64,000 nt of DNA, from the NCBI RefSeq assembly GCF_900114385.1, contig NZ_FOSW01000006.1:124001-188000 (forward strand), read 5' to 3'. This document shows, in pieces, positions 31,543-45,334 of this stretch; within the stretch, counting starts at the first letter, position 1, and each line of letters starts with the position of its first letter. The translations under genes were made by a program, and so were the position numbers. Below the pieces are notes generated by a model. The model saw only the letters and a list, made by a program, of their open reading frames with translations. It ran no database searches and was not told where the DNA came from. Origin of the DNA: Geodermatophilus ruber (GTDB taxonomy: Bacteria > Actinomycetota > Actinomycetes > Mycobacteriales > Geodermatophilaceae).

Positions 31543-31758
31543 CGTCGCGGGCAGTCCTCGGACCGCCGGCCCGGGACGGCGCACGGGCACAATGGGTGAG
31601 CGACATCTCCGTCCCCGCCGTCCGCGGGAGGGTTGGACGGCTGCGGCGTCGGGCAACGGGCCTGGCAGCACGTGCCCCGGCCCCCTGCCGACGCCCCGCG
31701 GCGCGGAGGCCACCGGCCCCCGCCCCGCGGGGGCGCCGAGCAGGAGGACTCCCCCCAG

Positions 31759-33869
<2,111 letters not shown>

Positions 33870-33873
<4 letters not shown>

Positions 33874-36236
33874 CCGGGGCACCGAACGGGGGCCGCCGGC
33901 GGGAGGTGCCGAGCGCTACCTACCGGCTGCAGATCACCGCGGAGTTCCCCCTGGACGCGGCGGCGTCGGTGGCCGGGTACCTGGCCGACCTCGGGGTGAG
34001 CCACGCGTACTCCTCGCCGCTGCTGCGCGCGGCCGAGGGCAGCACCCACGGGTACGACACCGTCGACCACGCGCACATCGACGAGGCACGCGGCGGCCGG
34101 CCCGGGTTCGACCGCTTCGTCGCGGCGCTGCACGCGCGCGGGCTCGGCCTCGTGCTGGATCTGGTGCCCAACCACATGGGCGTCGCCGACCCGGCCGCGG
34201 CGCCGTGGTGGTGGGACGTGCTGGCGCACGGCCGGGGCAGCGCCCACGCCGACGCGTTCGACATCGACTGGGAGTCCGGCGGCGGGAGGGTCCGCATCCC
34301 GGTGCTGGGCTCGGCCGAGGACGTCGAGAAGCTCGAGGTGGTCACCGGCGGGGAGGGTGGGGACGGCGCAGCCGAGCTGCGCTACTACGACAACCGCTTC
34401 CCGATCGCCCCCGGCACGGGCGGCGGCACGCCGCAGGAGGTGCACGCCCGCCAGCACTACGAGCTGGTCGACTGGCGGCGCGCGGACACCGACCTCAACT
34501 ACCGCCGGTTCTTCGCGATCAACACCCTCGCCGGCCTGCGCGTGGAGGATCCCGCGATCTTCGACGCCACGCACGAGCTGGTGCTGCGTCTGGTGGCCGA
34601 GGGCGCCGTCGACGGGCTCCGGATCGACCACCCGGACGGCCTGGCCGACCCCAAGGGCTATCTCGACCGGCTGGCCGAGGCCTCCGGCGGCCGGTGGACG
34701 GTGGTGGAGAAGATCCTCGAGCCCGGCGAGGACCTGCCGGAGTCGTGGCGGACCGCCGGCACCACCGGCTACGACGCCCTCGCCGAGGTGGACGACGTCC
34801 TCGTCGACCCGGCCGGCGAGCCGGCGCTGACCGCGCTGGACACCGAGCTCAGCGGCGCTCCGGTCGACTACGCGCGGCTGGTGCACACCGGTAAGCGCGA
34901 GGTCACCGACGGCATGCTCGGCTCGGAGGTGGCCCGGCTGGTCCGCGTCATCGGCGAGCTGCCCGGCGTGCCGGCCGCGGAGCAGACCGAGGCGCTGGCC
35001 GAGCTGCTGGCGAGCTTCCCGGTCTACCGCAGCTACCTGCCCGACGGCCGCGAGCACCTCGATGCCACCGTGGCCGCGGTGCGCGCGCACCGTCCGGACC
35101 TGGCGGCGGCCCTGGACGCGCTGCACCCGGTGCTCTCCCAGGCGGGCACCGAGGCGGCGACCCGCTTCGAGCAGACCAGCGGCCCGGTGATGGCCAAGGG
35201 GGTCGAGGACACCGCCTACTACCGGTGGGCGCGGTTCGTCGCGCTCAACGAGGTGGGCGGCGACCCGGCGCGCTTCGGCACGACCGTCGAGGAGTTCCAC
35301 GCGGCGCAGCAGCGCCGGCTGGAGCGCCGGCCCGCGTCGATGACCACGCTGTCCACGCACGACACCAAGCGCAGCGAGGACGTGCGCGCCCGGCTCGCCG
35401 TGCTCGCCGAGATCCCGACCGAGTGGGCGCGGCTGCTGCGCGGGTGGCTGGACCGGCACCCGCTGGCCGACCGCCCGCTGGCCCACCTGGTGTGGCAGAA
35501 CCTGGTCGGCGCCTGGCCGCTGTCCCGGGAGCGGGCGCACGCCTACGCGGAGAAGGCCGCCCGGGAGGCCGGCACGGCGACGACGTGGACCGACCCGGAC
35601 GAGCAGTTCGAGGGCCGGCTGCACGCGCTGGTCGACGCCGCGTTCGACGACGAGCGGACCCACGGCGAGATCGAGGCGTTCGTGGCCCGGATCGCCCCCG
35701 CCGGGCGGTCGAACTCGCTGGCGCAGAAGCTGCTGCAGCTGACGATGCCCGGCGTCCCGGACGTGTACCAGGGCGCCGAGCTGTGGGACCTCTCCCTCGT
35801 GGATCCGGACAACCGGCGTCCGGTGGACTACGAGCGGCGCCGCCGGCTGCTGGCCCGCCTCGACGAGGGGTGGGTGCCACCGGTGGACGAGGAGGGTGCG
35901 GCCAAGCTGCTGGTCGTCTCCCGAACGCTGCGCGCCCGCCGCGACCACCCCGAGTGGTACGCCGGGTACGCGCCGGTGACGGCGACCGGCGGCGCCGCCG
36001 AGCACGTGGTCGCCTTCGACCGGAGCGGACCGGGGGCCGGCGGCGCGGTGGCCGTGGCGACCCGGCTCCCGGTCGGCCTGGCCGGCGCCGGCGGCTGGGG
36101 CGACACCGCGCTGCAGCTGCCCACCGGCGCCTGGCGGGACCTGCTCACCGGGCGGCGGCACGTCTCCGACGCCGGGGGCCTGCCCGTGGCTCCGCTGCTG
36201 GACCGGCTGCCCGTCGCCCTGCTGGTGCGCGACTGA
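33870..36236 (+). CDS. treY: maltooligosyl trehalose synthase
   Basis: Isomerises the reducing-end bond of maltooligosaccharides to form maltooligosyl trehalose. The 788-residue GH13 enzyme shows the typical TYRLQ start, [24 protein letters not shown], the catalytic region [22 protein letters not shown], and the family-specific [14 protein letters not shown] and [15 protein letters not shown] motifs. GTG start overlaps the glgX stop. treZ, its functional partner, is 1.9 kb downstream, beyond two rpf genes. A terminator follows the stop. Confidence 0.96.
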
Positions 36237-36255
36237 CCGGCTGACCAGCCCGCTT

Positions 36256-36297
36256 ACCGGCCCCCCGACCGCTGCCCCGCGCGGTCGGGGGGCCGGT
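36256..36297 (+). terminator. glgX-treY terminator
   Basis: A 17-bp perfect stem, ACCGGCCCCCCGACCGC with GCGGTCGGGGGGCCGGT, and an 8-base loop, 20 bases after the treY stop. It separates the operon from the first rpf leader. Confidence 0.8.
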
Positions 36298-36312
36298 GCG
36301 AACAGACCGTGA

Positions 36313-38007
<1,695 letters not shown>

Positions 38008-38025
38008 CGGAGTGCCGCACCCGAT

Positions 38026-38059
38026 CCGGGGCCCGGTCGACGCGTCGGCCGGGCCCCGG
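38026..38059 (+). terminator. terminator between second rpf and treZ
   Basis: Perfect 11-bp stem, CCGGGGCCCGG with CCGGGCCCCGG, and a 12-base loop, 18 bases after the rpf stop. Confidence 0.7.
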
Positions 38060-38141
38060 CGTCCCTCGGGTTCAGCCGCCGGCGGGGCGGGCATGATCGA
38101 CCCCGTTCGCCGGCCCGATCCCCCGCCTGGAGGCGCGCTGC

Positions 38142-39893
38142 ATGACCGCACCCGTGAACTTCTCCGTCTGGGCGCCGCTGCCCGAGCGCGTGCGCCTGCA
38201 GGTCGACGGCGCCGTCCACGACATGCGCCGGGACCAGGACGGCTGGTGGCGGGCGACGGTGGAAGCAGGGCCGGAGGCCGACTACGGCTTCCTCCTGGAC
38301 GACGACGACACCCCCCGGCCGGATCCGCGCTCGCGGCGCCAGCCCGCGGGCGTGCACGGGCCCTCCCGCCGGTTCGATCCCGGCGCCCACGCGTGGGGCG
38401 ACGCCGCGTGGACCGGGCGGCCGCTGGCCGGTGGCGTGGTCTACGAGCTGCACGTCGGCACCTTCACGCCCGAGGGCACCCTCGACGCCGCGATCGGGAA
38501 GCTGGACCACCTGGTGGAGCTGGGGGTCGACTTCGTCGAGCTCCTGCCGGTCAACGGCTTCAACGGCACGCACAACTGGGGCTACGACGGCGTCCTCTGG
38601 TACACGGTGCAGGAGGACTACGGCGGCCCGGCGGCCTACCAGCGGTTCGTCGACGCCGCCCACCAGCGGGGCCTGGGCGTGATCCAGGACGTCGTCTACA
38701 ACCACCTCGGCCCCTCGGGGAACTACCTCCCGCAGTTCTTCCCGGTCTTCGCCGCCGGCAGCAACGCCTGGGGCAGCTCGATCAACCTGTCCGGGCCGGA
38801 CTCCGACGAGGTGCGCCGGTACGTCATCGACAACGCGCTGATGTGGCTGCGCGACATGCACGTGGACGGGCTGCGGCTGGACGCCGTCCACGCGCTGGTC
38901 GACGAGCGCGCCACGCACGTGCTCGAGGAGCTCGCCCAGGAGGTCGACCGGCTCGCGGTCGCCGAGGGCCGGCCGCTGACACTGATCGCCGAGAGCGACC
39001 TCAACGACCCCCGCCTGGTCACCCCGCGCGCGGCCGGCGGCACCGGGCTGACCGCGCAGTGGAGCGACGACTTCCACCACGCCCTGCACGCGGTGCTCAC
39101 CGGCGAGGGCCAGGGCTACTACGCCGACTTCGCCGCCGCCGGGCTGGCGGGCCTGGCCAAGACGCTGACCGGGGCGTTCTTCCACGACGGCACCTGGTCG
39201 AGCTTCCGGCGGCGGCACCACGGCCGGCGGGTCGACACCGCCGGGCTGCCGGGCTGGAAGTTCCTCGGCTACCTGCAGGACCACGACCAGATCGGCAACC
39301 GCGCCGTCGGCGACCGGATCGCCGCGTCCCTCTCCCCCGGCCTGCTCGCCGTCGGCGCCACCCTGGTGCTGACCAGCCCGTTCACGCCGATGCTGTTCAT
39401 GGGCGAGGAGTGGGGCGCGAGCACCCCCTGGCAGTTCTTCACCAGCCACCCCGAGCCGGAGCTGGGGCGGGCCACCGCGGAGGGGCGGATCGGCGAGTTC
39501 GCCGAGCACGGGTGGGACGCCGACGTGGTGCCCGACCCGCAGGACCCGGAGACGTTCACCCGGTCGAAGCTGGACTGGGGCGAGCTCTCGAAGGAGCCGC
39601 ACGAGCGGCTGCTCGCCGTCCACCGGTCGTTGCTGGCCCTACGCCGCGCCCACCCGGACCTCGTCGACCCCGACCTCTCGGCGGTGCAGGTCTCCTGGGA
39701 CGACGCCGACCGCTGGCTGGTCGTGCACCGCGGAACACTCCGCGTCGTGGTGAACCTCGCCGACCAGCCGCGGGGCATCGACCTGGACCGTCGGGTGGCC
39801 GACATCCTCTTCACCACCGGCGAGCTCCCAGTGGTGGACGGCGCGACCGTGACCATGCCGGCCGAGAGCGCCGCCGTGCTCGGCATCCGCTGA
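38142..39893 (+). CDS. treZ: malto-oligosyltrehalose trehalohydrolase
   Basis: Releases trehalose from the maltooligosyl trehalose made by TreY. The 583-residue GH13 enzyme has an N-terminal CBM48-like domain ([15 protein letters not shown]), [13 protein letters not shown], the nucleophile region [12 protein letters not shown], acid/base in [11 protein letters not shown], and the loop [16 protein letters not shown] LQDHDQIGN. The ATG at 38142 has TGGAGG upstream. It stands apart from treY because of the two rpf genes. A GTG-starting reductase gene follows after a single base. Confidence 0.96.
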   Translation: MTAPVNFSVWAPLPERVRLQVDGAVHDMRRDQDGWWRATVEAGPEADYGFLLDDDDTPRPDPRSRRQPAGVHGPSRRFDPGAHAWGDAAWTGRPLAGGVVYELHVGTFTPEGTLDAAIGKLDHLVELGVDFVELLPVNGFNGTHNWGYDGVLWYTVQEDYGGPAAYQRFVDAAHQRGLGVIQDVVYNHLGPSGNYLPQFFPVFAAGSNAWGSSINLSGPDSDEVRRYVIDNALMWLRDMHVDGLRLDAVHALVDERATHVLEELAQEVDRLAVAEGRPLTLIAESDLNDPRLVTPRAAGGTGLTAQWSDDFHHALHAVLTGEGQGYYADFAAAGLAGLAKTLTGAFFHDGTWSSFRRRHHGRRVDTAGLPGWKFLGYLQDHDQIGNRAVGDRIAASLSPGLLAVGATLVLTSPFTPMLFMGEEWGASTPWQFFTSHPEPELGRATAEGRIGEFAEHGWDADVVPDPQDPETFTRSKLDWGELSKEPHERLLAVHRSLLALRRAHPDLVDPDLSAVQVSWDDADRWLVVHRGTLRVVVNLADQPRGIDLDRRVADILFTTGELPVVDGATVTMPAESAAVLGIR

Positions 39894-39894
39894 C

Positions 39895-40611
39895 GTGCGG
39901 CGGCTGCACCCCGACCCGGCGGACCTCGACGACGCCGGCCTGGTCGAGGCCTACCGGCTGCCCCCCGGGCGCTCGCTGCGGGTGAACTTCGTGACCTCCC
40001 TGGACGGCGCCATCAGCGTTGGCGGGAAGAGCGCCGGGCTGGGCTCGCCGGGCGACAAGCGGGTGTTCCGGATCCTGCGCGCCCTGGCCGACGTGGTGCT
40101 CGTCGGGCACGGGACGGCGGCGGCCGAGGGCTACCGGCCGATGGCCGCGGACGCGGAGGTGGGCCGGCTGCGGACGGCACTGGGCCGGCCGGCCACGGCG
40201 CCCATCGCGGTGGTGTCGCGCCGGGCGTCGCTCTCCCCCGGCGACCGGCTGGCGGTGCCGTCGACGATCTGCGTGACCTGCGAGTCCGCCGATCCCGCCC
40301 GCCGCGCCGCGCTCGTCGACGCCGGGGTGGACGTGCTGGTCTGCGGCGAGGACGACGTGGACCTGCCGTCGGCCGTCGACCGGCTGGCCGACCGCGGGCT
40401 CGGCCAGGTGCTCTGCGAGGGGGGTCCGGCGCTGCTGCGGTCGGCGCTGGCCGCCGGTGTGGTCGACGAGCTCGACCTCACGCTCGCGCCGGCGCTCGTC
40501 GGTGGCGAGGCCCGGCTGCTGGGCGCGGCGCTGCCGGACGTCGTCCGGCCACGGCTGGTGCAGCTGCTGGAGGAGGACGGGAACCTGTTCACCCGCTGGT
40601 CGATCGGCTGA
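39895..40611 (+). CDS. RibD C-terminal domain reductase
   Basis: NADPH-dependent reductase of the RibD-C/dihydrofolate reductase-like family, 238 residues. Conserved pieces are FVTSLDGAISVGGKSAGLGSPGD, DVVLVGHGTAAAEGYRP and LCEGGPALLRSALAAGVVDELDLTLAPALVGGEARL. There is no deaminase domain, so it is a stand-alone reductase; mycobacterial homologues act as minor dihydrofolate reductases or pyrimidine reductases. GTG start at 39895, one base after the treZ stop, suggests co-transcription with treZ. Confidence 0.85.
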   Translation: MRRLHPDPADLDDAGLVEAYRLPPGRSLRVNFVTSLDGAISVGGKSAGLGSPGDKRVFRILRALADVVLVGHGTAAAEGYRPMAADAEVGRLRTALGRPATAPIAVVSRRASLSPGDRLAVPSTICVTCESADPARRAALVDAGVDVLVCGEDDVDLPSAVDRLADRGLGQVLCEGGPALLRSALAAGVVDELDLTLAPALVGGEARLLGAALPDVVRPRLVQLLEEDGNLFTRWSIG

Positions 40612-40713
40612 CCGGGCTCATCCCCTGCTGCCCACGCCGGTGTCCCGCGCGCGGGCGACGCCCGGGTGGTCCGTCGATGGCCCGCGTCGCCCCCTGCTGA
40701 TCTACTGCCCGGC

Positions 40714-41793
40714 ATGGACCTGCCCGTGCTGCCGCCGGTGAAGCCGATGCTGGCCAAGGCGACGACCACCCTGCCGACCGCCGAGGGCCTCTACTACGAG
40801 CCCAAGTGGGACGGCTTCCGCTGCATCGTCTTCCGCGACGGCGACGAGGTGGAGCTGGGCAGCCGCAACGAGCGCCCGCTGACCCGCTACTTCCCCGAGG
40901 TGGTGGAGGCGGTGAAGGCGGCGCTGCCGGAGCGGTGCGTCATCGACGGCGAGATCGTCATCCCCCAGGGCGACCGGCTGCACTTCGAGTCGCTGCTGCA
41001 GCGGATCCACCCCGCGAAGTCCCGGGTCGACCTGCTCGCCGAGCAGACCCCGGCCACGTTCGTCGCCTTCGACCTGCTGGCGCTGGGCGACGAGTCGCTG
41101 ATGGAGCTGCCCTTCGCCCAGCGGCAGGCCCGGCTGCGGGAGGTGATCGGCGCCGGCACGGAGTCGGTGCACGCCACCGCGATCACCCGGGACGCGGCGA
41201 CCGCGCGGCGCTGGTTCGAGGAGTTCGAGGGCGCCGGCCTGGACGGCGTGGTCGCCAAGCCGGCCGACCTGCCCTACGGCCCCGACCAGCGGCTGATGAC
41301 CAAGGTGAAGCACACCCGCACCGCCGACTGCGTGGTGGCCGGCTTCCGCTGGCACAAGAGCGGGCCGGTCGTCGGGTCGCTGCTGCTCGGGCTCTACGAC
41401 GACGAGGGCGACCTGCAGTTCATCGGCGTCGCCGCCTCCTTCCCGATGAAGCGGCGGGCGGAGCTGGTGGAGGAGCTGGCCCCCTACCGGGCCGACGCCC
41501 TCGACGGGCACCCCTGGCAGGACTGGGCGAACGCCGAGACCAACGGCAACGGCAACGGTGAGCACCGGATGCCGGGCGCGCAGAGCCGCTGGAACGCGAA
41601 GAAGGACCTCTCCTGGGTCCCGCTGCGCCCCGAGCGGGTCGTCGAGATCAAGTACGACCAGCTCGAGGGCCGTCGTCTTCGTCACACCGGCCAGTTCCTC
41701 CGCTGGCGCCCCGACCGGGACCCGCGCAGCTGCACGTACGACCAGCTCGACGTGCCGGTGCACTACGACCTGGCCGAGGTGTTCGCCGGCTGA
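40714..41793 (+). CDS. ligC: ATP-dependent DNA ligase, LigC type
   Basis: Single-strand break ligase. 359 residues: adenylation domain with motif I EPKWDGFR (nucleophile Lys31), motif III-like FVAFDLLAL, motif IV GLDGVVAKP, motif V LMTKVKHTRTAD, and an OB-fold with RPERVVEIKYDQLEGRRLRHT near the C-terminus. No polymerase or nuclease domain is fused, unlike LigD. In mycobacteria LigC works with Prim-PolC, which is encoded 1.7 kb downstream here. The ATG at 40714 is chosen because family sequence starts there. Confidence 0.92.
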   Translation: MDLPVLPPVKPMLAKATTTLPTAEGLYYEPKWDGFRCIVFRDGDEVELGSRNERPLTRYFPEVVEAVKAALPERCVIDGEIVIPQGDRLHFESLLQRIHPAKSRVDLLAEQTPATFVAFDLLALGDESLMELPFAQRQARLREVIGAGTESVHATAITRDAATARRWFEEFEGAGLDGVVAKPADLPYGPDQRLMTKVKHTRTADCVVAGFRWHKSGPVVGSLLLGLYDDEGDLQFIGVAASFPMKRRAELVEELAPYRADALDGHPWQDWANAETNGNGNGEHRMPGAQSRWNAKKDLSWVPLRPERVVEIKYDQLEGRRLRHTGQFLRWRPDRDPRSCTYDQLDVPVHYDLAEVFAG

Positions 41794-41887
41794 CGGGCGC
41801 GAGCCGGCGGAGGGCCTCGGGGCTGAGCGCCCTCCGCTCGGGGCACGGCTTCTGCGGCGCGCCGCGCGGGCTCATACGCTCGTGATC

Positions 41888-43435
41888 ATGCGCGTGTCCC
41901 GCGGCCTGCTCGCCGCTGTCTCCGGCCTTCTCGTGGCGGTCTCCGGCTGCACCTCCTCCTCGGAACCGGCCCCGGAGGAGGAGACCGCGGCCACGACGGT
42001 GGCGGAGCCGCAGGCCGCGGAGATCGCGTGGAGCGACTGCAACGAGCAGATCCGGCCGCTGATCGCCGGGAGCCCCGGCAGCGACCGGAACCTCTCCTTC
42101 GAATGCGGCCGCACCGAGGTCCCGATCAGCTACGACGAGCCGGGCGGCGCCACGCTGCCGCTGTTCCTCGTCCGCGCGGTGTTCGGCGAGCAGGTCGACC
42201 GGATCGGCTCCCTCATGATCAACCCCGGTGGCCCGGGGGCCTCCGGCACCGATGCGGCGATCCAGATGGCGCTCACCCTGCCCGAGGACGTGCTGCGCCG
42301 GTTCGACCTGGTCGGCTTCGACCCCCGCGGGGTGGGGCTGTCCACCCCCGTCGAGTGCATCCCCGACGACCTCAAGGACCAGTTCGTCGCCGCCGAGCCG
42401 CGCCCGACCACCGACGAGCAGTTCGACGCCCGGTTCGCCCTGACCGACGAGATGGCCGACGGCTGCGCCAAGGAGTACGGCGACGCCCTGGGCACGTTCA
42501 ACACCGTCGACACCGCCCGCGACATGGACCTGCTGCGCGAGGGGCTGGGCGAGGAGCAGCTCACCTTCCTCGGCTACTCCTACGGCACCACGCTCGGCTC
42601 CACCTACGCCGAGCTCTTCCCCGAGCAGGTGCGGGCGATGGTGCTCGACGCGGCGGTGGACCCCGACGGCGAGACGCAGGCCGAGACCGAGGCCCAGGCC
42701 GCCGGTCTGGAGGCCGGGTTCGACGCCTTCGCGGCCAACTGCACCCAGCTGATCGCCGGCTGCCCCATCGGCCAGGACCCGCGGCGCTTCGTCGAGGACC
42801 TCCTGGCCAAAGCCGCCCAGGCGCCGATCCCCAGCGCGAAGGAGGGCGAGACCCGCCAGGCGACCCCTGGCGTGGTGCACACCGCCATCACCGCCGGCCT
42901 GTACAGCCCCGCGGCCTGGCCCCAGCTGGCCCAGGGCCTGGCCGCCGCGGCGGCGGGCGACTCCCAGCAACTGTTCTCCCTCGCCGACAGCTACTACCGG
43001 CGGCTGCAGGACGGCACCTACAGCAACCTGCTGGACGCCAACATCACGATCAACTGCGCCGACACCGACGACGAGTTCGACGAGCAGACCGTCCGCGACC
43101 TCGCCGTCGAGTGGGGCCAGCGCTACCCGCTCTTCGGCGCCGACTCGGCGGTCGACCTCTACACCTGCACCCCGTGGGAGGCCGAGGTCACCCCGCTGCC
43201 GGAACGGGACGCGGAGGGCAGCGCCCCGATCCTCGTCGTCGGCAACTCCGGTGACCCGGTCACCCCGCTGCCGGGCGCCGTCGACATGGCCGAGGAACTC
43301 ACCTCCGGCGTGCTGCTGACCTGGCAGGGCCAGGGGCACACCGCCTACCCGCGGGACGAGTGCGTGACGGCCGCCGTCAACAGCTACCTGATCGATCTGG
43401 CGGTGCCGCAGGACGGGCTGACGTGCCCGGCCTGA
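41888..43435 (+). CDS. exported TAP-like alpha/beta hydrolase lipoprotein
   Basis: Tripeptidyl-aminopeptidase-like serine hydrolase. 515 residues with a lipoprotein signal (lipobox near VAVSGC, Cys about 19), an acidic linker, the oxyanion motif NPGGPGASG, FDPRGVGLS, nucleophile elbow GYSYGT, the AMVLDAAVDP region, a helical cap, and a C-terminal TAP domain (ILVVGNSGDPVTPLPGA with Asp, and QGQGHTAYPRDECV with His). The ATG follows a TACGCT -10-like box by seven bases. It separates ligC from prim-polC and has no obvious link to DNA repair. Confidence 0.9.
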   Translation: MRVSRGLLAAVSGLLVAVSGCTSSSEPAPEEETAATTVAEPQAAEIAWSDCNEQIRPLIAGSPGSDRNLSFECGRTEVPISYDEPGGATLPLFLVRAVFGEQVDRIGSLMINPGGPGASGTDAAIQMALTLPEDVLRRFDLVGFDPRGVGLSTPVECIPDDLKDQFVAAEPRPTTDEQFDARFALTDEMADGCAKEYGDALGTFNTVDTARDMDLLREGLGEEQLTFLGYSYGTTLGSTYAELFPEQVRAMVLDAAVDPDGETQAETEAQAAGLEAGFDAFAANCTQLIAGCPIGQDPRRFVEDLLAKAAQAPIPSAKEGETRQATPGVVHTAITAGLYSPAAWPQLAQGLAAAAAGDSQQLFSLADSYYRRLQDGTYSNLLDANITINCADTDDEFDEQTVRDLAVEWGQRYPLFGADSAVDLYTCTPWEAEVTPLPERDAEGSAPILVVGNSGDPVTPLPGAVDMAEELTSGVLLTWQGQGHTAYPRDECVTAAVNSYLIDLAVPQDGLTCPA

Positions 43436-43459
43436 CCCTCCGGGCCTAGGGTTCGCCGC

Positions 43460-43489
43460 ATGGGTCGCGGCGACGGGTGCGGTGCGTGA
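43460..43489 (+). CDS. nine-codon leaderless upstream ORF
   Basis: An ATG seven bases after TAGGGT (43447-43452) opens a 9-codon frame (MGRGDGCGA). Its TGA overlaps the ATG of the Prim-PolC gene in TGATG. The arrangement predicts a leaderless transcript whose first start codon is this small ORF, with translation of the polymerase coupled to its termination. Short frames arise by chance, so this is a candidate only. Confidence 0.4.
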   Translation: MGRGDGCGA

Positions 43490-44556
43490 TGGCGGCGTCG
43501 AAGGACGCCGTCGTTCTCGAGGTCGACGGCCACGAGGTGCGGATCTCCAACCCGGAGAAGCCGTACTTCCCGGAGCGCGGCATCCGCAAGATCGACGTCG
43601 TGGAGTACTTCCTCGCCGTGGGCGATGGGATCCTGAACGCGCTCCGGGACCGGCCGACGACGCTGGAGCGGTGGCCCGGCGGGGTCTTCGAGGGCGCCCG
43701 CATCTCCACCCGGGTCGACAACAGCGGCGACGCGTTCTACCAGAAGCGGGTGCCGAAGAACGCCCCCGCGTGGGTGCCGACGGCGCACATCACCTTCCCC
43801 AGCGGCCGCACGGCCGACGAGATCGCGCCGGACTCGCTGGCCGTCGTGGCCTGGTGCGCCAACCTCGGCACGCTCACCTTCCACCCGTGGCCGGTGACCA
43901 AGCACGACGTCGACTCCCCCGACCAGATCCGCATCGACCTCGATCCGCAGCCGGGGACCGACTTCGCCCACGCCGTCCGGGTGGCGCCGCACGTGCGCGC
44001 GCTGCTCGCCGAGTTCGGCATGGAGGGCTGGCCGAAGACCTCCGGCGGGCGCGGGGTGCACGTCTACGTGCCGATCCAGCCGCGATGGACGTTCCGGGAG
44101 GTGCGCCGCGCGGTGATCGCCTTCGGCCGGGAGCTGGAACGGCGGCTGCCCGACCAGGTGACCATGGCGTGGTGGAAGGAGGAGCGCGGCGAGAAGATCT
44201 TCATCGACTACAACCAGATGGCCCGGGACCGCACGATCGCCTCGGCCTACTCGATCCGGGCCAAGCCGCACGCGCCGGTCTCCGCGCCCGTGGACTGGGA
44301 CGAGCTGCCCGACGTGCGCCCCACCGACTTCGACGTGCTCTCCATGCCGGCGCGGTTCAAGGAGGTCGGCGACAAGCACGCCGCCCTGGCCGACCACGCC
44401 TTCGGCATCGAGCCGCTGCTGGAGCTGGCCGACCGCCAGGAGCAGGACCAGGGGCTGGGCGACCTGCCCTATCCCCCCGACTACCCGAAGATGCCGGGCG
44501 AACCGATGCGGGTGCAGCCCAGCCGCGCGCGTCGTCCGCACGGCACGAACCCGTGA
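43489..44556 (+). CDS. primase-polymerase Prim-PolC (LigD-polymerase-like AEP)
   Basis: Archaeo-eukaryotic primase superfamily polymerase of 355 residues. Catalytic metal ligands are Asp150 and Asp152 in RIDLDPQPG, with FHPWP (His132), the nucleotide-binding TSGGRGVHVYVP, and DYNQMARDRTIASAYSIRA. It is a stand-alone polymerase with no ligase or phosphoesterase domains. In mycobacteria such enzymes fill short gaps with ribonucleotides during excision repair together with LigC. The ATG at 43489 overlaps the stop of a 9-codon ORF; a GTG four codons earlier is an alternative. Confidence 0.9.
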   Translation: MAASKDAVVLEVDGHEVRISNPEKPYFPERGIRKIDVVEYFLAVGDGILNALRDRPTTLERWPGGVFEGARISTRVDNSGDAFYQKRVPKNAPAWVPTAHITFPSGRTADEIAPDSLAVVAWCANLGTLTFHPWPVTKHDVDSPDQIRIDLDPQPGTDFAHAVRVAPHVRALLAEFGMEGWPKTSGGRGVHVYVPIQPRWTFREVRRAVIAFGRELERRLPDQVTMAWWKEERGEKIFIDYNQMARDRTIASAYSIRAKPHAPVSAPVDWDELPDVRPTDFDVLSMPARFKEVGDKHAALADHAFGIEPLLELADRQEQDQGLGDLPYPPDYPKMPGEPMRVQPSRARRPHGTNP

Positions 44557-44586
44557 GGTAGCCCGCCGGCTGTCTCACGGGGCGCC

Positions 44587-45054
44587 TCACGCCTGGAGCC
44601 GGCGCCGGCGCCGGCGCCGACCCAGCGCGGCGTCCACCGACCAGGTACCGGCCCCGGTGAAGGCCAGGACGACGCCGAGGAGGGCGAGCAGCAGGGCGGC
44701 CTCCCCGTCGAACCCCTGGCCCCAGACGAACCCCAGCGGCGCGTGGACGGTGATCCACACCAGGCCCATCATCACCGCGAGCAGCGCGCCGGCGATCCGG
44801 GTGAGCAGGCCGAGCAGGATCAGGAGGCCCAGGCCCACCTCCCCGAGGATCTCCAGCCACCCGGCCACCTGCGGCAGCGGCACCCCCAGTCCCTCGACGG
44901 TGGCGAGGAACCCCGACGGGTCGGTGAGCTTCGGCAGCCCGTGCTCGAGCAGCAGCAGCCCCACGGCCAGCCGCAGGATCAGCAGGCCGGTGGACACGCT
45001 GCCCAGCCGCCCGATCCGCGCTGCGGCGAACGGGTCCGCATCGGTGATGTTCAT
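44587..45054 (-). CDS. DoxX family membrane protein
   Basis: 155-residue protein with four predicted membrane helices: LILRLAVGLLLLEHGLPKL, a second around VAGWLEILGEVGLGLLILLG, a third LLAVMMGLVWIT, and a fourth LLLALLGVVLAFTGAG. The EHGLPKL motif is typical of DoxX-like proteins, which are linked to quinone or thiol redox processes. The ATG at 45054 has GGGGGAG six bases upstream. C-terminal run of arginines suggests a cytoplasmic end. Function in this organism is unknown. Confidence 0.8.
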   Translation of the reverse strand: MNITDADPFAAARIGRLGSVSTGLLILRLAVGLLLLEHGLPKLTDPSGFLATVEGLGVPLPQVAGWLEILGEVGLGLLILLGLLTRIAGALLAVMMGLVWITVHAPLGFVWGQGFDGEAALLLALLGVVLAFTGAGTWSVDAALGRRRRRRRLQA

Positions 45055-45334
45055 GTCGGCTCCCCCTCGATCCGGTGCACGCGCCCCCGTCTGACGCAAT
45101 ACGGATCCGATCCAACCGAATCTTGAGAGGTCAAGCAGGGCGGGGGACGACTCACCGACAGGCCCGATGGGCCTGACGCCGAGTAGGCGGACCCACGCGG
45201 ACGGGCGCGGGCGCCGGGCCGGACGCCGCCGGGCTCCCCCGCAGGGGTGAGCGCCGTCCCGGCGATCGCTCCCCCGGCTCCAGCCGGGGCAGGCCGTGGT
45301 CGATGCAGCAGTCGACCACTACGGAGGAGTCGGG

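Noticed and set aside
31371-31758. Upstream plus-strand frame as a protein before glgX
   Set aside because: Arg/Pro-rich translation, no ribosome-binding site, and it crosses a strong hairpin; better explained as non-coding.
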